From the NCBI GenBank assembly GCA_016215305.1, contig JACRKI010000153.1, positions 1-17,688 on the forward strand: a stretch of DNA of 17,688 bases. Direction: 5' to 3'. How positions within the stretch are numbered: the first letter of the stretch is position 1; each line of letters opens with the position of its first letter. A model generated the notes under the pieces. The model saw only the letters and a program-made list of their open reading frames with translations. It searched no databases and was not told where the DNA came from. The stretch is from Candidatus Woesearchaeota archaeon (GTDB lineage Archaea > Nanobdellota > Nanobdellia > Woesearchaeales > DSVV01). This document shows positions 6,479 to 13,134 of this stretch, one piece after another. Made by a program: the position numbers and the translations under genes.

Positions 6479-6488
6479 TTTAAAAACT
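6479..6488 (-). promoter_or_regulatory. TATA-like box for the DUF2283-DUF357 pair
   Basis: Minus-strand GTTTTTAAAC is centred about 23 bases before the start codon at 6462. Confidence 0.4.
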
Positions 6489-6560
6489 ATTTTCGAGATC
6501 TTTCAAAAAATCCGCAAAATTTCCGAATTTCTCGTCGATAGATTGATTAATAAGTTTATT

Positions 6561-6568
6561 CTATAAAA
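6561..6568 (+). promoter_or_regulatory. TATA box for the tRNA gene
   Basis: CTATAAAA is centred about 27 bases before the first tRNA base at 6592. Confidence 0.55.
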
Positions 6569-6591
6569 TTGATGCAGTAAATAACTGTAAC

Positions 6592-6710
6592 GCCAAGGTC
6601 ACCTAACATGGTATGGTGGTGGTCTCAAAAACCCGTGTTTGTTCAGCACGGGTATGAGGGAACCACGAGGCTGTGAACGGCCTTTCGGGGTTCAAATCCC
6701 CGCCTTGGCG
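6592..6710 (+). tRNA. tRNA-Leu(CAA) with a 31-nt intron
   Basis: Acceptor stem GCCAAGG/CCTTGGC (6592-6598 with 6703-6709), D-loop with A14, G18G19 and A21, anticodon stem GTGGT/ACCAC (6619-6623 with 6662-6666), long variable arm AGGC/GCCT (6668-6671 with 6680-6683) and T-arm CGGGG-TTCAAAT-CCCCG (6686-6702). The intron is 6630-6660, at the canonical 37/38 site. The bulge-helix-bulge is visible: CTCA (6624-6627) pairs with TGAG (6655-6658); the bulges are AA|A and GG|A; the outer intron helix is ACCCGTG/CACGGGT (6631-6637 with 6647-6653). Splicing leaves the loop CTCAAAA, anticodon CAA. CCA is not encoded. Odd point: the discriminator is G (6710) where archaeal tRNA-Leu usually has A73. Confidence 0.9.
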
Positions 6711-6967
6711 TTTTATATTCATTACTCAAATATAAAGTTTGTTTCAAAAAACAGGAATTAGCAAAAGAAAAAACACACCCCGAAAAAATGCATACAAATC
6801 CACAAAAGCAAACACAGGCACTGACAAAAGCCACTTGACCACAATAATTATTTTTATCATTTTCTTCAACGAGAATTTTAGAAAAAATCGCCTGCTAGAA
6901 CTCAAAAAATGATTTTTTCAAAATTTTCAACAACATTTAAAAACAACCTCTTCATTTCAGACTATAA
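6711..6967. other. Gap between tRNA and structured RNA: T-run and hairpin only
   Basis: TTTT directly follows the tRNA and may end its transcript. A minus-strand frame across 6643-6834 overlaps the tRNA and looks non-coding. At 6873-6889 and 6911-6928 an inverted repeat (GAAAAAATC/GATTTTTTC core) resembles the hairpin at 601-655. A TTTAAA at about 6936-6941 could be the box of the RNA starting near 6965. Nothing else is seen. Confidence 0.45.
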
Positions 6968-7217
6968 ACCTACAATAATAAACAGAAATAATAACATAAT
7001 AATTTGTAGGTACCGATGATTGATGAAAGCAGGAAGTGATTCTTGCTGGAGAGAGGTATATTCTATCTCAATGAATCATCCAAAAACAGAAGGTATGTGT
7101 TTAGCACCTTCGAAATCCTCGTTGAGGTTTCCGTAGGAGCTGCGTCCCCGGATGGGACAACCCCCCGCGACGCTCTCGATGAGAACTCAATTGGATTTCG
7201 ACCTTTTGGTGCTAAAC
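6968..7217 (+). ncRNA. Unassigned structured RNA / leader of the L7Ae operon
   Basis: Three consecutive domains. Domain 1: ACCTACAA (6968-6975) with TTGTAGGT (7004-7011) closing an A-rich loop. Domain 2: GATGATT (7015-7021) with AATCATC (7074-7080), enclosing an 8-bp hairpin with a GTGA tetraloop (7028-7047). Domain 3: a 13-bp stem (7096-7108 with 7208-7220), then CGAAATCC/GGATTTCG (7111-7118 with 7193-7200), TTGAG/CTCAA (7122-7126 with 7186-7190), GAGC/GCTC (7137-7140 with 7172-7175) and a GTCCC/GGGAC tip (7144-7148 with 7154-7158). It is far richer in G+C than its flanks. No match to SRP RNA, RNase P RNA, 5S rRNA or tmRNA was recognised. GATGAGAA at 7178-7185 may be part of a K-turn, which would suit L7Ae binding. 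Confidence 0.65.
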
Positions 7218-7237
7218 GCACAAACCTTAAAAATATT

Positions 7238-7245
7238 GGAGGAAA
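7238..7245 (+). promoter_or_regulatory. Ribosome binding site of rpl7ae
   Basis: GGAGGAAA ends five bases before ATG 7251. This is a strong Shine-Dalgarno site, and it fixes the start inside a longer open frame that runs back into the structured RNA. Confidence 0.75.
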
Positions 7246-7250
7246 TAAAA

Positions 7251-7568
7251 ATGGTAGACGTAGATCAAATCTATGAAGCAGTAGAAGTTGCAAAAGCAAC
7301 AGGAAAAATCAAGAAAGGTTCTAATGAAGTAACCAAAGCAATTGAACGGGGACAGGCAAAGCTCGTTGTCGTCGCGAAAGACGTCCAGCCAGCGGAAATT
7401 ATCATGCACCTTCCTTTGCTTGCAAAAGAAAAAGGAGTGCCATGCGTTGAAGTGCCAAGCAAAGAACAGCTCGGCGCGGCAGCAGGATTGCCTTTAGGCA
7501 CAGGCGCAATCGCGATCGTCGTGGAAGGAGAAGCAAAAAAATTAATTCAAGCAATTGCGGGCAACTAG
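7251..7568 (+). CDS. rpl7ae: Ribosomal protein L7Ae (eL8), K-turn-binding
   Basis: A 105-residue L7Ae protein. It binds kink-turns in 23S rRNA and, in archaea, is also a core subunit of box C/D and H/ACA RNPs and of RNase P. The RNA-contact region KIKKGSNEVTKAIERGQAKL (residues 17-36) and the recognition loop with LGAAAGLPLGTGA (about 79-92) are clear. The start at 7251 (MVDVDQIYEAV) is chosen over an upstream in-frame ATG at 7152 because of the GGAGG ribosome binding site and because the longer version would extend into the structured leader RNA. First gene of the operon rpl7ae-rps28e-rpl24e-ndk. Some archaea autoregulate L7Ae through a K-turn in the leader; the long structured leader here makes that plausible. 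Confidence 0.95.
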   Translation: MVDVDQIYEAVEVAKATGKIKKGSNEVTKAIERGQAKLVVVAKDVQPAEIIMHLPLLAKEKGVPCVEVPSKEQLGAAAGLPLGTGAIAIVVEGEAKKLIQAIAGN

Positions 7569-7578
7569 GTGATGTGTT

Positions 7579-7902
7579 ATGTCTGAAAAACCAGAACAAA
7601 AAGCGCAGCAGCCAAAACAGCAGGACAAGCCAAAACAGCAAAAGCCTGCTGAGGAAGTCGCGACAAAAGGAGCAGTTACATTCTCTCCTGCAGTTCCAGC
7701 GCGTGTCGAAGAAGTGATTGGCAGAACAGGAACAAGAGGAGAAGTCACACAGATCCGATGCAAAGTGCTTGATGGATTTGACAAAAATAAAATTCTGAGA
7801 AGAAACGTGAGAGGTCCAATTCAGAAGAACGACATCCTCATGCTTCGCGAAACAGAAATCGAAGCGCGTCCGCTCAATAAAGCAGGACGCGGAAACGCAT
7901 AA
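7579..7902 (+). CDS. rps28e: Ribosomal protein S28e (eS28)
   Basis: A 107-residue protein whose C-terminal 67 residues are a standard archaeal S28e: PARVEEVIGRTGTRGEVTQI, VLDGFDKNKILRRNVRGPI and the invariant C-terminal LRETEIEARPL. S28e is an OB-fold protein of the 30S head near the mRNA exit. Unusual is the 37-residue N-terminal extension rich in Gln, Lys and Pro (SEKPEQKAQQPKQQDKPKQQ), which is probably disordered; most archaeal S28e are about 70 residues. The AGGTGATG ribosome binding site overlaps the L7Ae stop, and only 10 bases separate the two genes. The extended N-terminus is supported by this site, which sits just before ATG 7579. Confidence 0.93.
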   Translation: MSEKPEQKAQQPKQQDKPKQQKPAEEVATKGAVTFSPAVPARVEEVIGRTGTRGEVTQIRCKVLDGFDKNKILRRNVRGPIQKNDILMLRETEIEARPLNKAGRGNA

Positions 7903-7905
7903 GAA

Positions 7906-7944
7906 TAAAATCCGTTCTGCTTACTGCGTTCGCAACGGATTTTA
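7906..7944 (+). repeat. Intergenic hairpin, GCGAACGCAGT loop family (1)
   Basis: TAAAATCCGTT (7906-7916) pairs perfectly with AACGGATTTTA (7934-7944). The 17-base loop contains ACTGCGTTCGC, the complement of the GCGAACGCAGT core shared with the hairpins at 8819-8855 and 8026-8063. It lies between rps28e and rpl24e; a terminator, processing site or inserted repeat are all possible. Confidence 0.65.
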
Positions 7945-8025
7945 AGGAAAAAAAGCATGATAGAAAAAAAGAGAAAAAAAACAGGACAGGGTGAACAAAA
8001 TCAGCATTTTCAACGTTACTGAAGT

Positions 8026-8063
8026 AAAAATTCTTCATGAACGCAGTGAATGTTAGAATTTTT
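8026..8063 (+). repeat. Intergenic hairpin, GAACGCAGTGA loop family (2)
   Basis: AAAAATTCT (8026-8034) pairs with AGAATTTTT (8055-8063). The loop holds TGAACGCAGTGAA, the same core as the neighbouring hairpins but on the opposite strand. It ends five bases before the L24e ATG and no Shine-Dalgarno site is seen in between. Confidence 0.6.
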
Positions 8064-8068
8064 TAAAA

Positions 8069-8323
8069 ATGGTCAAATGCGCATTTAGCGGCAAAGAAAT
8101 TCCAAAAGGAACAGGAAAAATGTTCGTTCGCAAGAACGGCCAGATTTTGTGGTTCATGAACAGCAAATGTCAGAAAAATTATCTGGGTTTGCACAGAAAG
8201 CCAGTCAACTATAAATGGACAAAGGCATATGTCAAAGGCGAGGCAGGAGTTGCATTGAAAAAAGCAGCGACTGCAGAAGCAAAGGCAGAAAAAGCAGCAG
8301 CAAAAACTGCTGCTGACGAATAG
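8069..8323 (+). CDS. rpl24e: Ribosomal protein L24e (eL24), with degenerate zinc site
   Basis: An 84-residue L24e, a small 50S protein beside the factor-binding site. The family core is present: CAFSGKEIPKGTGKMFVRKN, then FMNSKCQKNYLGLHRKP. The four-cysteine zinc ribbon normally reads CxxC...CxxxC; here it is Cys4, Ser7, Met30 and Cys34, so two of four ligands are lost and zinc binding is unlikely. Residues 62-84 form an Ala/Lys/Glu tail typical of DPANN ribosomal proteins, likely flexible. The gene is separated from rps28e by 166 bases holding two hairpins and no reading frame. There is no clear ribosome binding site at ATG 8069. The next gene begins directly at its stop. Confidence 0.92.
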   Translation: MVKCAFSGKEIPKGTGKMFVRKNGQILWFMNSKCQKNYLGLHRKPVNYKWTKAYVKGEAGVALKKAATAEAKAEKAAAKTAADE

Positions 8324-8332
8324 GTGATTATG

Positions 8333-8809
8333 ATGGAACGAACATTGATTCTCATAAAGCCTGACGGTGTCGAACGCGGATTGATTGGAGAAATCCTCAG
8401 TCGGTTTGAAAGAGTTGGATTGAAAATCATAGGCATGAAAATGGTGTGGATTGACAAGGAATTTTCAAAGAAGCATTATGCGGCGCATGTCGAAAAGCAG
8501 TTCTACAAAGGACTGGAAGCGTTTATTGTTTCTGGACCAGTTGTGGCAATGGTTCTCGAAGGCATTGAAGCAGTGGATCTTGTGCGAAAACTTGTTGGCG
8601 CGACAGAGCCAAAATCTTCTGCGCCAGGAACAATTCGCGGAGATTACGCGCATCATTCCTACGGATATGCGGATAAGAAAGGAATCGCAATTCGAAATCT
8701 GATTCACGCGTCTGGATCTAAAGAGGATGCAAAAGCAGAAGTTGCGTTGTGGTTTACTGCAAAGGAATTGCATTCCTATACGACAGTCCATGAAAAACAT
8801 ACTTTATAA
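8333..8809 (+). CDS. ndk: Nucleoside diphosphate kinase
   Basis: A 158-residue NDK that transfers the gamma phosphate of ATP to NDPs through a phospho-histidine and supplies GTP for translation. Visible motifs: TLILIKPDGVERGLIGEI (N-terminal strand and nucleotide site), SAPGTIRGDYA, and the active-site histidine at residue 125 in RNLIHASGS, followed by the ALWF C-terminal segment. The stretch between GDYA and the active site (HHSYGYADKKGIAI) is longer than in bacterial NDK, as seen in archaeal forms. ATG 8333 is preferred over GTG 8324 and ATG 8330 because AGGTGAT (8322-8328) then has a normal spacing; the ribosome binding site overlaps the L24e stop. Within the classic archaeal cluster this gene normally precedes infB, but here aEF-2 follows. 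Confidence 0.93.
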   Translation: MERTLILIKPDGVERGLIGEILSRFERVGLKIIGMKMVWIDKEFSKKHYAAHVEKQFYKGLEAFIVSGPVVAMVLEGIEAVDLVRKLVGATEPKSSAPGTIRGDYAHHSYGYADKKGIAIRNLIHASGSKEDAKAEVALWFTAKELHSYTTVHEKHTL

Positions 8810-8818
8810 AAATAGGTG

Positions 8819-8855
8819 TAAAAATCTGGCTCACTGCGTTCGCAACAGATTTTTA
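8819..8855 (+). repeat. Intergenic hairpin, GCGAACGCAGTGA loop family (3)
   Basis: TAAAAATCTG (8819-8828) pairs with CAGATTTTTA (8846-8855). The loop CTCACTGCGTTCGCAA is nearly identical to that of hairpin 7906-7944, although the stems differ, which points to a dispersed family rather than chance. It lies between ndk and aef2. Confidence 0.65.
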
Positions 8856-8890
8856 CCAAAGTAAGAAAAGAGCGAAACAAAAAACAACAC

Positions 8891-8917
8891 GAGGTGAAAA
8901 ATTTTCCCATGGAAAAT
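8891..8917 (+). promoter_or_regulatory. Ribosome binding site followed by a hairpin before aef2
   Basis: GAGGTGA (8891-8897) is 27 bases from ATG 8925, too far for normal use. Between them ATTTTCC (8901-8907) pairs with GGAAAAT (8911-8917), with an out-of-frame ATG at 8909 partly in the loop. If folded, the effective spacing becomes about 10 bases. The functional reading is an inference. Confidence 0.4.
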
Positions 8918-8924
8918 CTTTATT

Positions 8925-11900
8925 ATGGCAGAAAAAATGGTGGATCGCGTCATGCGATTAATGACAAACCAGGAGAAAATTAGAAATATTGCGATTTGCG
9001 CGCACATTGATCATGGAAAATGTGTTAAAGGAGATGCACGACTTTCTTTGGCATCAGGACGTGCTGTTGGTGCAGAAGAATTGTATGAAACAATTGCCCA
9101 TTCTGGAAGTATTGTGCAGCAGAATGAAATGCATACAGTGTATAATCCTCAAAAACCAATTCCTGTTTTTTCTTTAAACAAAGAAACAGGAAAAATCGAA
9201 CAAAAAAATATTACTCATGCGTGGAAACTCCAAGGGGGAAAACTCGTAGAAGTAACCCTGCGTCATGGAGCACAGATAGCAACGACCCCTGAACATAAAT
9301 ATATTGTTTTAGAAGATATGGAATTTAAAGAAAAAGAAGCTGGAGATCTTCGGTTGGGAGATAGGGTTGTTTGTGCGCGACAGCTTGCTCTTGAAGAAAA
9401 TCAAAATGAAGATTCAAGGAATATAAAGGCAGGAATAATTGAGCTTCTGTGTACAAAAGAATTTTATGTTTCTTTGAAAGAACCATACACAGCAAAAATA
9501 AAGAACAAAATAATGCAGTATGGACTAAAAAATATTTCAAAAAAAATACAAGGAATAAAAATAAAATCCTTTTATCATGGAATCTGGCAAAATAGGTATA
9601 GATTGCAGGATATGCTTCTGTTAGAACAAGTGACTGGTATACATGGAGAACAGCTCTATGATGCAATTGCAACACTGTACCTCAAAGAAGGGGGGCAAAG
9701 AGGAAAAGCGACACAAAGAATTATACTTCCTAAAAATGAAAAAGACCTTTATTTCCTGGCAGGATTGTTTGTCGGTGATGGAACAGGATGTAAATTTGTT
9801 GTTGGAAAGCAGGAACTTGCAAATGAGTTCACGCGGATATGCAATGAAATGGGGTTTACGCCTGCCCAAAGAAACTATCAAGGAAAAACACCAGAACTTT
9901 GTGCAAATAAAACAGTTGTGGAGATAATGAAAGTACTTTTTGACTATCCTGTCAGACAAAAAAGCCGCAATGTTTCAATTTCCAACTTTCTTTGGACATC
10001 CCCAAACAATTGTGTTGCCTCATTTTTACGTGGATATTTTGATTGTGATGGAACAGTAGAAAGAAGCAGATCTGCAATTTCATTAACATCAGTAAGTCCA
10101 AGAATACTTAAGGATCTCCAATTGCTGCTCTTGCGATTTGGAATTATGGCTAATAAACAAGGGGATACATTGTATATTTCAGGAGAATCTGCAGGAAAGT
10201 ATATGGAACAAATTGGTTTTACTGTAAAGACAAAAGAAGAAAAGGGGAAAGGACTTGTTGAAAAAAGTACAGGAAGTACTGTCTTTGACACCATTCCACT
10301 TTCACAGCAAACAATGGGATCATTGAGAAAGCTTCCTATGGCGCAATTTGGACAGCACTATTACAAATATGAACAAGAAATCTTGACTCCAACACGAGAA
10401 ACCTTTTTGCAGATCGTGGAAAGAATGGAGCAAAAACAAGGAACACTTGCTTTGGAAGTGCATAAATTAGCACAAGATTGTATTGCATATGTGGAAGTAA
10501 CAAATATACGCGAAGATTTTTCTGAAACAGTGTATGATTTTACTGTGGAAGAGAACCACAACTTTATTGCAGAAGGGATGGTTATTCATAACACCACATT
10601 TTCTGATAACCTTTTGTGCGGCGCGGGAATGATGAGTGAAGAGCTTGCAGGTCAGGCGCGTATGCTTGATTTCCACGAAGACGAAATTGCGCGGGGTATT
10701 ACCATTGACGCGGCAAACGTTTCCATGGTTCACGAGTATGAAGGAAGCGAATATTTGATCAATTTAATCGATACGCCGGGACACGTTGACTTTGGTGGAG
10801 ACGTCACGCGGGCAATGCGGGCAGTTGACGGATGTATTGTTCTTGTCTGCGCGGTTGAAGGAATCATGCCGCAGACAGAAACAGTTTTGCGTCAGGCATT
10901 GAAAGAAAGAGTCAAGCCAATTTTGTTTATCAACAAAGTAGATCGACTCATCAAGGAATTACAACTAACCCCAGAAGCAATGCAGGAGCGTTTCGTGGAA
11001 TCTATTACTGAAGTCAACAGGCTTATCCGTCAGATCGGCGGCGAAGAGTATGGAGAAAAATTTCAGGTCAATGTTCTGGACGGAAGTGTCTGCTTTGGGA
11101 GCGCGTTTCATAATTGGGCGCTTTCCATTCCCTACATGAAGAAAAAAGGAATTACATTCAAAGAAATAATTAACGCATATACCAGCAGCGATCCGGATGC
11201 GCATAAGGCATTGAAGAAAAAAGCGCCAATTCACGAGTGCATTTTGAACGCGGTTATTACGCACTTGCCAAATCCTGCTGTTGCGCAGCAGTACCGAATT
11301 CCAAAACTCTGGCATGGAGAATTGGAATCTGAAGAAGGAAAATCCTTGATGAGATGCGACGCGAAAGGCCCGTTGTTTTTTGTCATTACAAAAATCGTCA
11401 TCGATCCGCAGGCAGGAGAAATTTCTGCAGGCCGATTGTTTGGCGGCACAATGGAAAAAGGGCAGGAAGTTTATTTGAACAGAGCAAAACAAAAATTGCG
11501 TGTTCAGCAGGTTTTCATTTACAATGGAGCAAAGCGGGAGATCGTAGACAAAGCATCTTCTGGAAACATTATTGGGGTTGCGGGATTAAAAGCAATGCCA
11601 GGAGAAACAATTACCTCCCAGCCAACAGAACCGTTTGAAGAAATCTCGCACATCTTTGATCCTGTTGTGACCAAAGCAGTGGAAGCAAAAAAACCAAGTG
11701 ATTTGCCGCGGCTCGTTGAAGTTTTGAGAATGGTGCAGAAAGAAGATCCATGCATTAAAGTCAAGATCAACGAAGAAACTGGCGAACATTTGATGAGCGG
11801 CATGGGAGAATTGCATTTGGAAGTTATCGAGAACAGAATCAAGACAGAGAAAGGTCTTGATATTGTCACAAGCCCGCCAATTGTTGTGTATAGAGAAACA

Positions 11901-12671
11901 GTAACGAAGTTGTCTGAAATTGCGATGGGAAAATCTCCGAACAAGCACAACCATTTGTTTTTCAAAGTAGAGCCAATGCCGCAGGCAATTGCGGACGCGA
12001 TGAAAGCAGGAGAATTGCCAACAAATTCAAGAATCAAGAAACCTGATTTTGCGTTGCGGGACAAGCTCGCGGCGCTCGGAATTGATCCAAAGATTGCAGT
12101 AAAAGTCAAAGACTTCTTCAACGGCAACATTATGTTTGAGCAGACAAAAGGACTTATTCACTTGGGAGAAATCATGGAAATGGTGCTCGATATGTTTGAA
12201 GATGTCATGAACGCGGGAACGCTTGCGCGGGAACCGTGCATCAAAGTAATAGTCACGTTGATGGATTGTAAGTTGCACGAAGACGCGATTCACAGAGGTC
12301 CGGCGCAATTGTATCCTGCTGTTCGTGAAGGGATTAGGGAAGCAATGAATATCGCGGGTCCAGTGTTGTTTGAGCCAGTGCAGACGCTTCAGTTTGAGTG
12401 TCCTGCGGATTACATGGGAGAAATTTCCAAATTGATTGCGAACAAGCGCGGTCAGTTGCTCGAGATGGAACAAACAGGAATAATGATTACCGTGAAAGCA
12501 AAACTTCCTGTGGGAGAAATGCTGGGCATGAGCAATGATCTTCGATCCGCGACAGGTGGAAGAGGAAGTTCATCAGTCATTGATCAGACGTATGAAAAGC
12601 TCCCTGGAGAATTGCAGAACAAGATCATTACCCAAATCAGAACAAGAAAAGGATTGAGTGAGAATCAGTAA
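8925..12671 (+). CDS. aef2: Elongation factor aEF-2, precursor interrupted by an intein
   Basis: A 1248-residue precursor; removing residues 33-556 leaves a 724-residue aEF-2, the normal archaeal length. aEF-2 is the GTPase that drives translocation of tRNA and mRNA. The G1 P-loop is AHIDHGK|TT, split by the intein between K32 and T557; G2 is in DEIARGITIDAANV; G3 is DTPGHVDF (starting at 616); G4 is NKVD (670-673). The diphthamide histidine is H1123 of the precursor (about 599 mature) in EDAIHRGPAQ. The C-terminus SNDLRSATGGRGSS is typical of archaeal EF-2. ATG 8925 fits the family (MAEKMVDRVM), though ATG 8937 is possible. The gene ends the ribosomal operon, in the place usually taken by infB; codons are noticeably more AT-rich inside the intein. 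Confidence 0.95.
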   Translation: MAEKMVDRVMRLMTNQEKIRNIAICAHIDHGKCVKGDARLSLASGRAVGAEELYETIAHSGSIVQQNEMHTVYNPQKPIPVFSLNKETGKIEQKNITHAWKLQGGKLVEVTLRHGAQIATTPEHKYIVLEDMEFKEKEAGDLRLGDRVVCARQLALEENQNEDSRNIKAGIIELLCTKEFYVSLKEPYTAKIKNKIMQYGLKNISKKIQGIKIKSFYHGIWQNRYRLQDMLLLEQVTGIHGEQLYDAIATLYLKEGGQRGKATQRIILPKNEKDLYFLAGLFVGDGTGCKFVVGKQELANEFTRICNEMGFTPAQRNYQGKTPELCANKTVVEIMKVLFDYPVRQKSRNVSISNFLWTSPNNCVASFLRGYFDCDGTVERSRSAISLTSVSPRILKDLQLLLLRFGIMANKQGDTLYISGESAGKYMEQIGFTVKTKEEKGKGLVEKSTGSTVFDTIPLSQQTMGSLRKLPMAQFGQHYYKYEQEILTPTRETFLQIVERMEQKQGTLALEVHKLAQDCIAYVEVTNIREDFSETVYDFTVEENHNFIAEGMVIHNTTFSDNLLCGAGMMSEELAGQARMLDFHEDEIARGITIDAANVSMVHEYEGSEYLINLIDTPGHVDFGGDVTRAMRAVDGCIVLVCAVEGIMPQTETVLRQALKERVKPILFINKVDRLIKELQLTPEAMQERFVESITEVNRLIRQIGGEEYGEKFQVNVLDGSVCFGSAFHNWALSIPYMKKKGITFKEIINAYTSSDPDAHKALKKKAPIHECILNAVITHLPNPAVAQQYRIPKLWHGELESEEGKSLMRCDAKGPLFFVITKIVIDPQAGEISAGRLFGGTMEKGQEVYLNRAKQKLRVQQVFIYNGAKREIVDKASSGNIIGVAGLKAMPGETITSQPTEPFEEISHIFDPVVTKAVEAKKPSDLPRLVEVLRMVQKEDPCIKVKINEETGEHLMSGMGELHLEVIENRIKTEKGLDIVTSPPIVVYRETVTKLSEIAMGKSPNKHNHLFFKVEPMPQAIADAMKAGELPTNSRIKKPDFALRDKLAALGIDPKIAVKVKDFFNGNIMFEQTKGLIHLGEIMEMVLDMFEDVMNAGTLAREPCIKVIVTLMDCKLHEDAIHRGPAQLYPAVREGIREAMNIAGPVLFEPVQTLQFECPADYMGEISKLIANKRGQLLEMEQTGIMITVKAKLPVGEMLGMSNDLRSATGGRGSSSVIDQTYEKLPGELQNKIITQIRTRKGLSENQ
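9021..10592 (+). mobile_element. Intein with LAGLIDADG (DOD) homing endonuclease in aEF-2
   Basis: A 524-residue class 1 intein in frame within aef2. The N-terminal splice block begins with Cys33 (CVKGDARLSL), block B has T121-P-E-H124 (TTPEHKYIVL), the DOD motifs are LAGLFVGDG (278-286) and LRGYFDCDG (368-376), block F is VYDFTVEENHNFIAEGM and it ends VIHN with Thr557 as the first C-extein residue. All splicing residues (Cys1, block-B Thr and His, penultimate His, terminal Asn, +1 Thr) are present, and both catalytic Asp of the endonuclease are intact, so both splicing and homing are probably active. It lies in the P-loop codons, the most conserved part of the gene, which is typical for inteins. 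The region is more AT-rich than the flanks, suggesting separate ancestry. Confidence 0.93.
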
Positions 12672-12700
12672 TTCTTTTATTTTTATTTTCATGATTTTTC

Positions 12701-13060
12701 TTATGGAATAGCCCGTTCAACAGACCATTCTCCAGCATAGAGTAAAAGAACGCCAGAACAATTATCTCCTGTACGATACTGTCGTGCCTGTTCAATGCCA
12801 ACGAGTGTTGTAAGAATATGAAAATTAGTTCCCTTGTGCCCGAAAATAGCAATTTCATCTGTGTCTCTATGGCTTCCAGTAATTTCTTCGATTCCTTGTC
12901 GGACTCTCCTTTCTACCATTTCGTGCGATTCTCCTCCCTGAGGACAATACACAGGATCCCGTAATTGTGCTTTGAGATCAGTAATGAAATCACTAATTGG
13001 TTTTCCTTCTTCATTTCTGTGGGAAATAAACTCTGCCTTATAATGATATTGACGTAATTT
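12701..13060 (-). pseudogene. Histidine phosphatase (phosphoglycerate mutase family), 5'-truncated
   Basis: The minus-strand frame is open from 13060 to the stop at 12701 (119 codons). It encodes the C-terminal two thirds of a histidine phosphatase: a middle region with CPQGGESHEMVERRVRQGIE, then IAIFGHKGTNFHILTTLVGI with the second catalytic His, and a terminal VLLLYAGEWSVER. The N-terminal strand with the RHG phospho-histidine is absent: immediately upstream is a stop codon and the promoter of the vapBC pair. A shorter start at GTG 12952 gives 83 residues but would lack half of the domain. It is best read as a truncated, inactive gene, perhaps cut when the toxin-antitoxin pair arrived. It converges on aef2 with a 29-base gap. 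Confidence 0.65.
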
Positions 13061-13080
13061 CTATAGAAAAAGAGTAAAAC

Positions 13081-13127
13081 TATATAAGTAAGTTATACCT
13101 CCTAGTTATACAAGTTAACTACTAGGT
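13081..13127 (+). promoter_or_regulatory. vapBC promoter with palindromic operator
   Basis: A TATA box TATATAA (13081-13087) precedes an imperfect inverted repeat, ACCTCCTAGTTA (13097-13108) with TAACTACTAGGT (13116-13127), which covers the expected transcription start near 13110. Such palindromes are the usual operators of antitoxin autorepression. The right arm also contains the AGGTGAT ribosome binding site start (13124-13130). Confidence 0.6.
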
Positions 13128-13134
13128 GATACAT

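Noticed and set aside
6643..6834. Minus-strand 63-codon frame over the tRNA
   Set aside because: It runs antisense through the tRNA exon, has Cys/Phe-rich non-protein-like sequence and no promoter or ribosome binding site.
6968..7217. RNase P RNA, SRP RNA or 5S rRNA identity for the structured RNA
   Set aside because: The conserved RNase P core (GAGGAAAGTC-type), the SRP helix 8 GGAAG/AGCAG motif and the 5S internal sequences are all missing.
7043..7276. Plus-strand 77-codon frame in the structured RNA
   Set aside because: It lies across RNA helices, has no start signal and overlaps the true L7Ae start in another frame.
11519..12130. Long minus-strand frame of 203 codons opposite aef2
   Set aside because: Shadow of the conserved aEF-2 coding sequence; the product is Ser/Thr/Ile-rich without family features.
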